A stretch of 5,233 nt of DNA. It comes from Actinomycetota bacterium (GTDB taxonomy: Bacteria > Actinomycetota > Actinomycetes > Actinomycetales > Microbacteriaceae). Numbering within the stretch: the first letter of the stretch is position 1; each line of letters begins with the position of its first letter. Shown one piece after another: positions 5,015 through 5,233 of this stretch. Where the stretch lies: the NCBI GenBank assembly GCA_016870695.1, contig VGAV01000207.1, positions 1 through 5,233 on the forward strand, written 5' to 3'. Below the pieces are notes generated by a model. The model searched no databases. It had not been told where the DNA came from and was given only the letters and a program-made list of their open reading frames with translations. The translations under genes were made by a program, and so were the position numbers.

Positions 5015-5233
5015 CGCCCCTCGTATCGATGTCCGCGGCCCGAGGTTCGTGGCATCCATCACCGCCGTCCTGCTCCTGGTCGCGACCGGTCTCGCGCTCG
5101 TCGGGAGCTCGACCGGTGCTACCACCGGCTCGCTCGCGCAGCGCGTAGCCGACCCCGGCTTCCTGCTGCTGGCCGTCATCGCGGCCCTGTTCCTGTGGAG
5201 CGTCGTCTCGCCGCGCACCGCGCCGTGGGCGGT
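5007..5233 (+). CDS. DUF4395 family membrane protein, N-terminal part (truncated by window edge)
   Basis: Starting from GTG at 5007, 75 complete codons are visible: [20 protein letters not shown], a hydrophobic stretch (about residues 15-34, [19 protein letters not shown]), a short polar loop ([18 protein letters not shown]), a second hydrophobic stretch ([16 protein letters not shown]) and then SPRTAPWAV. The (I)DxRGPRF lead-in followed by paired membrane helices is what I recognise as the start of DUF4395 proteins, which in actinobacteria often lie beside thioredoxin-like or sulfurtransferase genes. The molecular function of the family is not established. It overlaps the upstream thioredoxin gene by 8 bp and has its own AGGAGG, so the two probably form one operon. 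The C-terminal part is outside the window, and I cannot see whether Cys residues follow. Confidence 0.75.
   Translation, partial: MADAPRIDVRGPRFVASITAVLLLVATGLALVGSSTGATTGSLAQRVADPGFLLLAVIAALFLWSVVSPRTAPWA

Noticed and set aside
4408..5055. Upstream extension of the thyA open frame
   Set aside because: The extension has no family similarity, is antisense to the thioredoxin gene, and would double the normal ThyA length.
3628..5148. A 506-codon open frame on the plus strand across thyA and beyond
   Set aside because: It lies antisense to thyA, whose motifs are complete. The translation is Arg/Gly/Asp/Val-rich with no recognisable domain. Long antisense frames are expected at this GC content.
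1..5233. CRISPR array, tRNA, rRNA, riboswitch or phage-defence system
   Set aside because: I saw no regularly spaced repeats, no tRNA-like cloverleaf or CCA end, no conserved riboswitch core, and no defence gene other than a broken DUF559 fragment.

Overview
The window is very GC-rich (roughly 70%), with GTG and ATG starts and strongly G/C-ending codons. The protein sequences and the gene neighbourhood (rnj-dapA, thyA-dfrA-SDR, thioredoxin-DUF4395) point to an actinobacterium, most likely Microbacteriaceae and possibly Microbacterium. That placement is recognition of the protein sequences, not a database result. The window is mostly ordinary chromosomal housekeeping DNA. I see no phage, transposase, CRISPR, rRNA or tRNA, and no undescribed multi-gene system.

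Layout. (1) At the left edge, on the minus strand, dapA (lysine and peptidoglycan precursor synthesis) is followed by the 5' end of rnj (ribonuclease J). Their 76-bp gap holds two inverted repeats and a strong Shine-Dalgarno sequence. (2) A 500-bp interval (1264-1763) without an intact gene holds a frameshifted, N-terminally truncated DUF559 (Vsr-like nuclease fold) remnant, bracketed by two identical 22-bp direct repeats. (3) A plus-strand NUDIX hydrolase of the ADP-ribose pyrophosphatase type (1764-2300) converges on (4) a minus-strand operon thyA-dfrA-SDR (4407 down to 2340). In this operon thyA and dfrA overlap by 4 bp, and dfrA and the SDR gene are 2 bp apart. ThyA turns dUMP into dTMP and yields dihydrofolate, which DHFR recycles to tetrahydrofolate. 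The SDR is an uncharacterised passenger. (5) Divergent from thyA is a plus-strand pair: a membrane-anchored thioredoxin-like protein with a CARC active site, and a DUF4395 membrane protein that overlaps it by 8 bp and runs off the window.

Two patterns go beyond gene content. First, all four genes that head a transcript (dapA, NUDIX, thyA, thioredoxin) lack a proper Shine-Dalgarno sequence and instead have a TANNNT -10-like hexamer ending exactly 6 or 7 nt before the start codon, which predicts leaderless transcription. Downstream genes (rnj, SDR, DUF4395) carry AGGAGG or GGAGGG, and dfrA is coupled by overlap. Second, the heptamer GGATGCC (either strand) occurs nine times, against about one expected at this base composition. 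Five of those are the nonamer GGATGCCAC, and two of the five form a perfect palindrome just before the rnj ribosome binding site.
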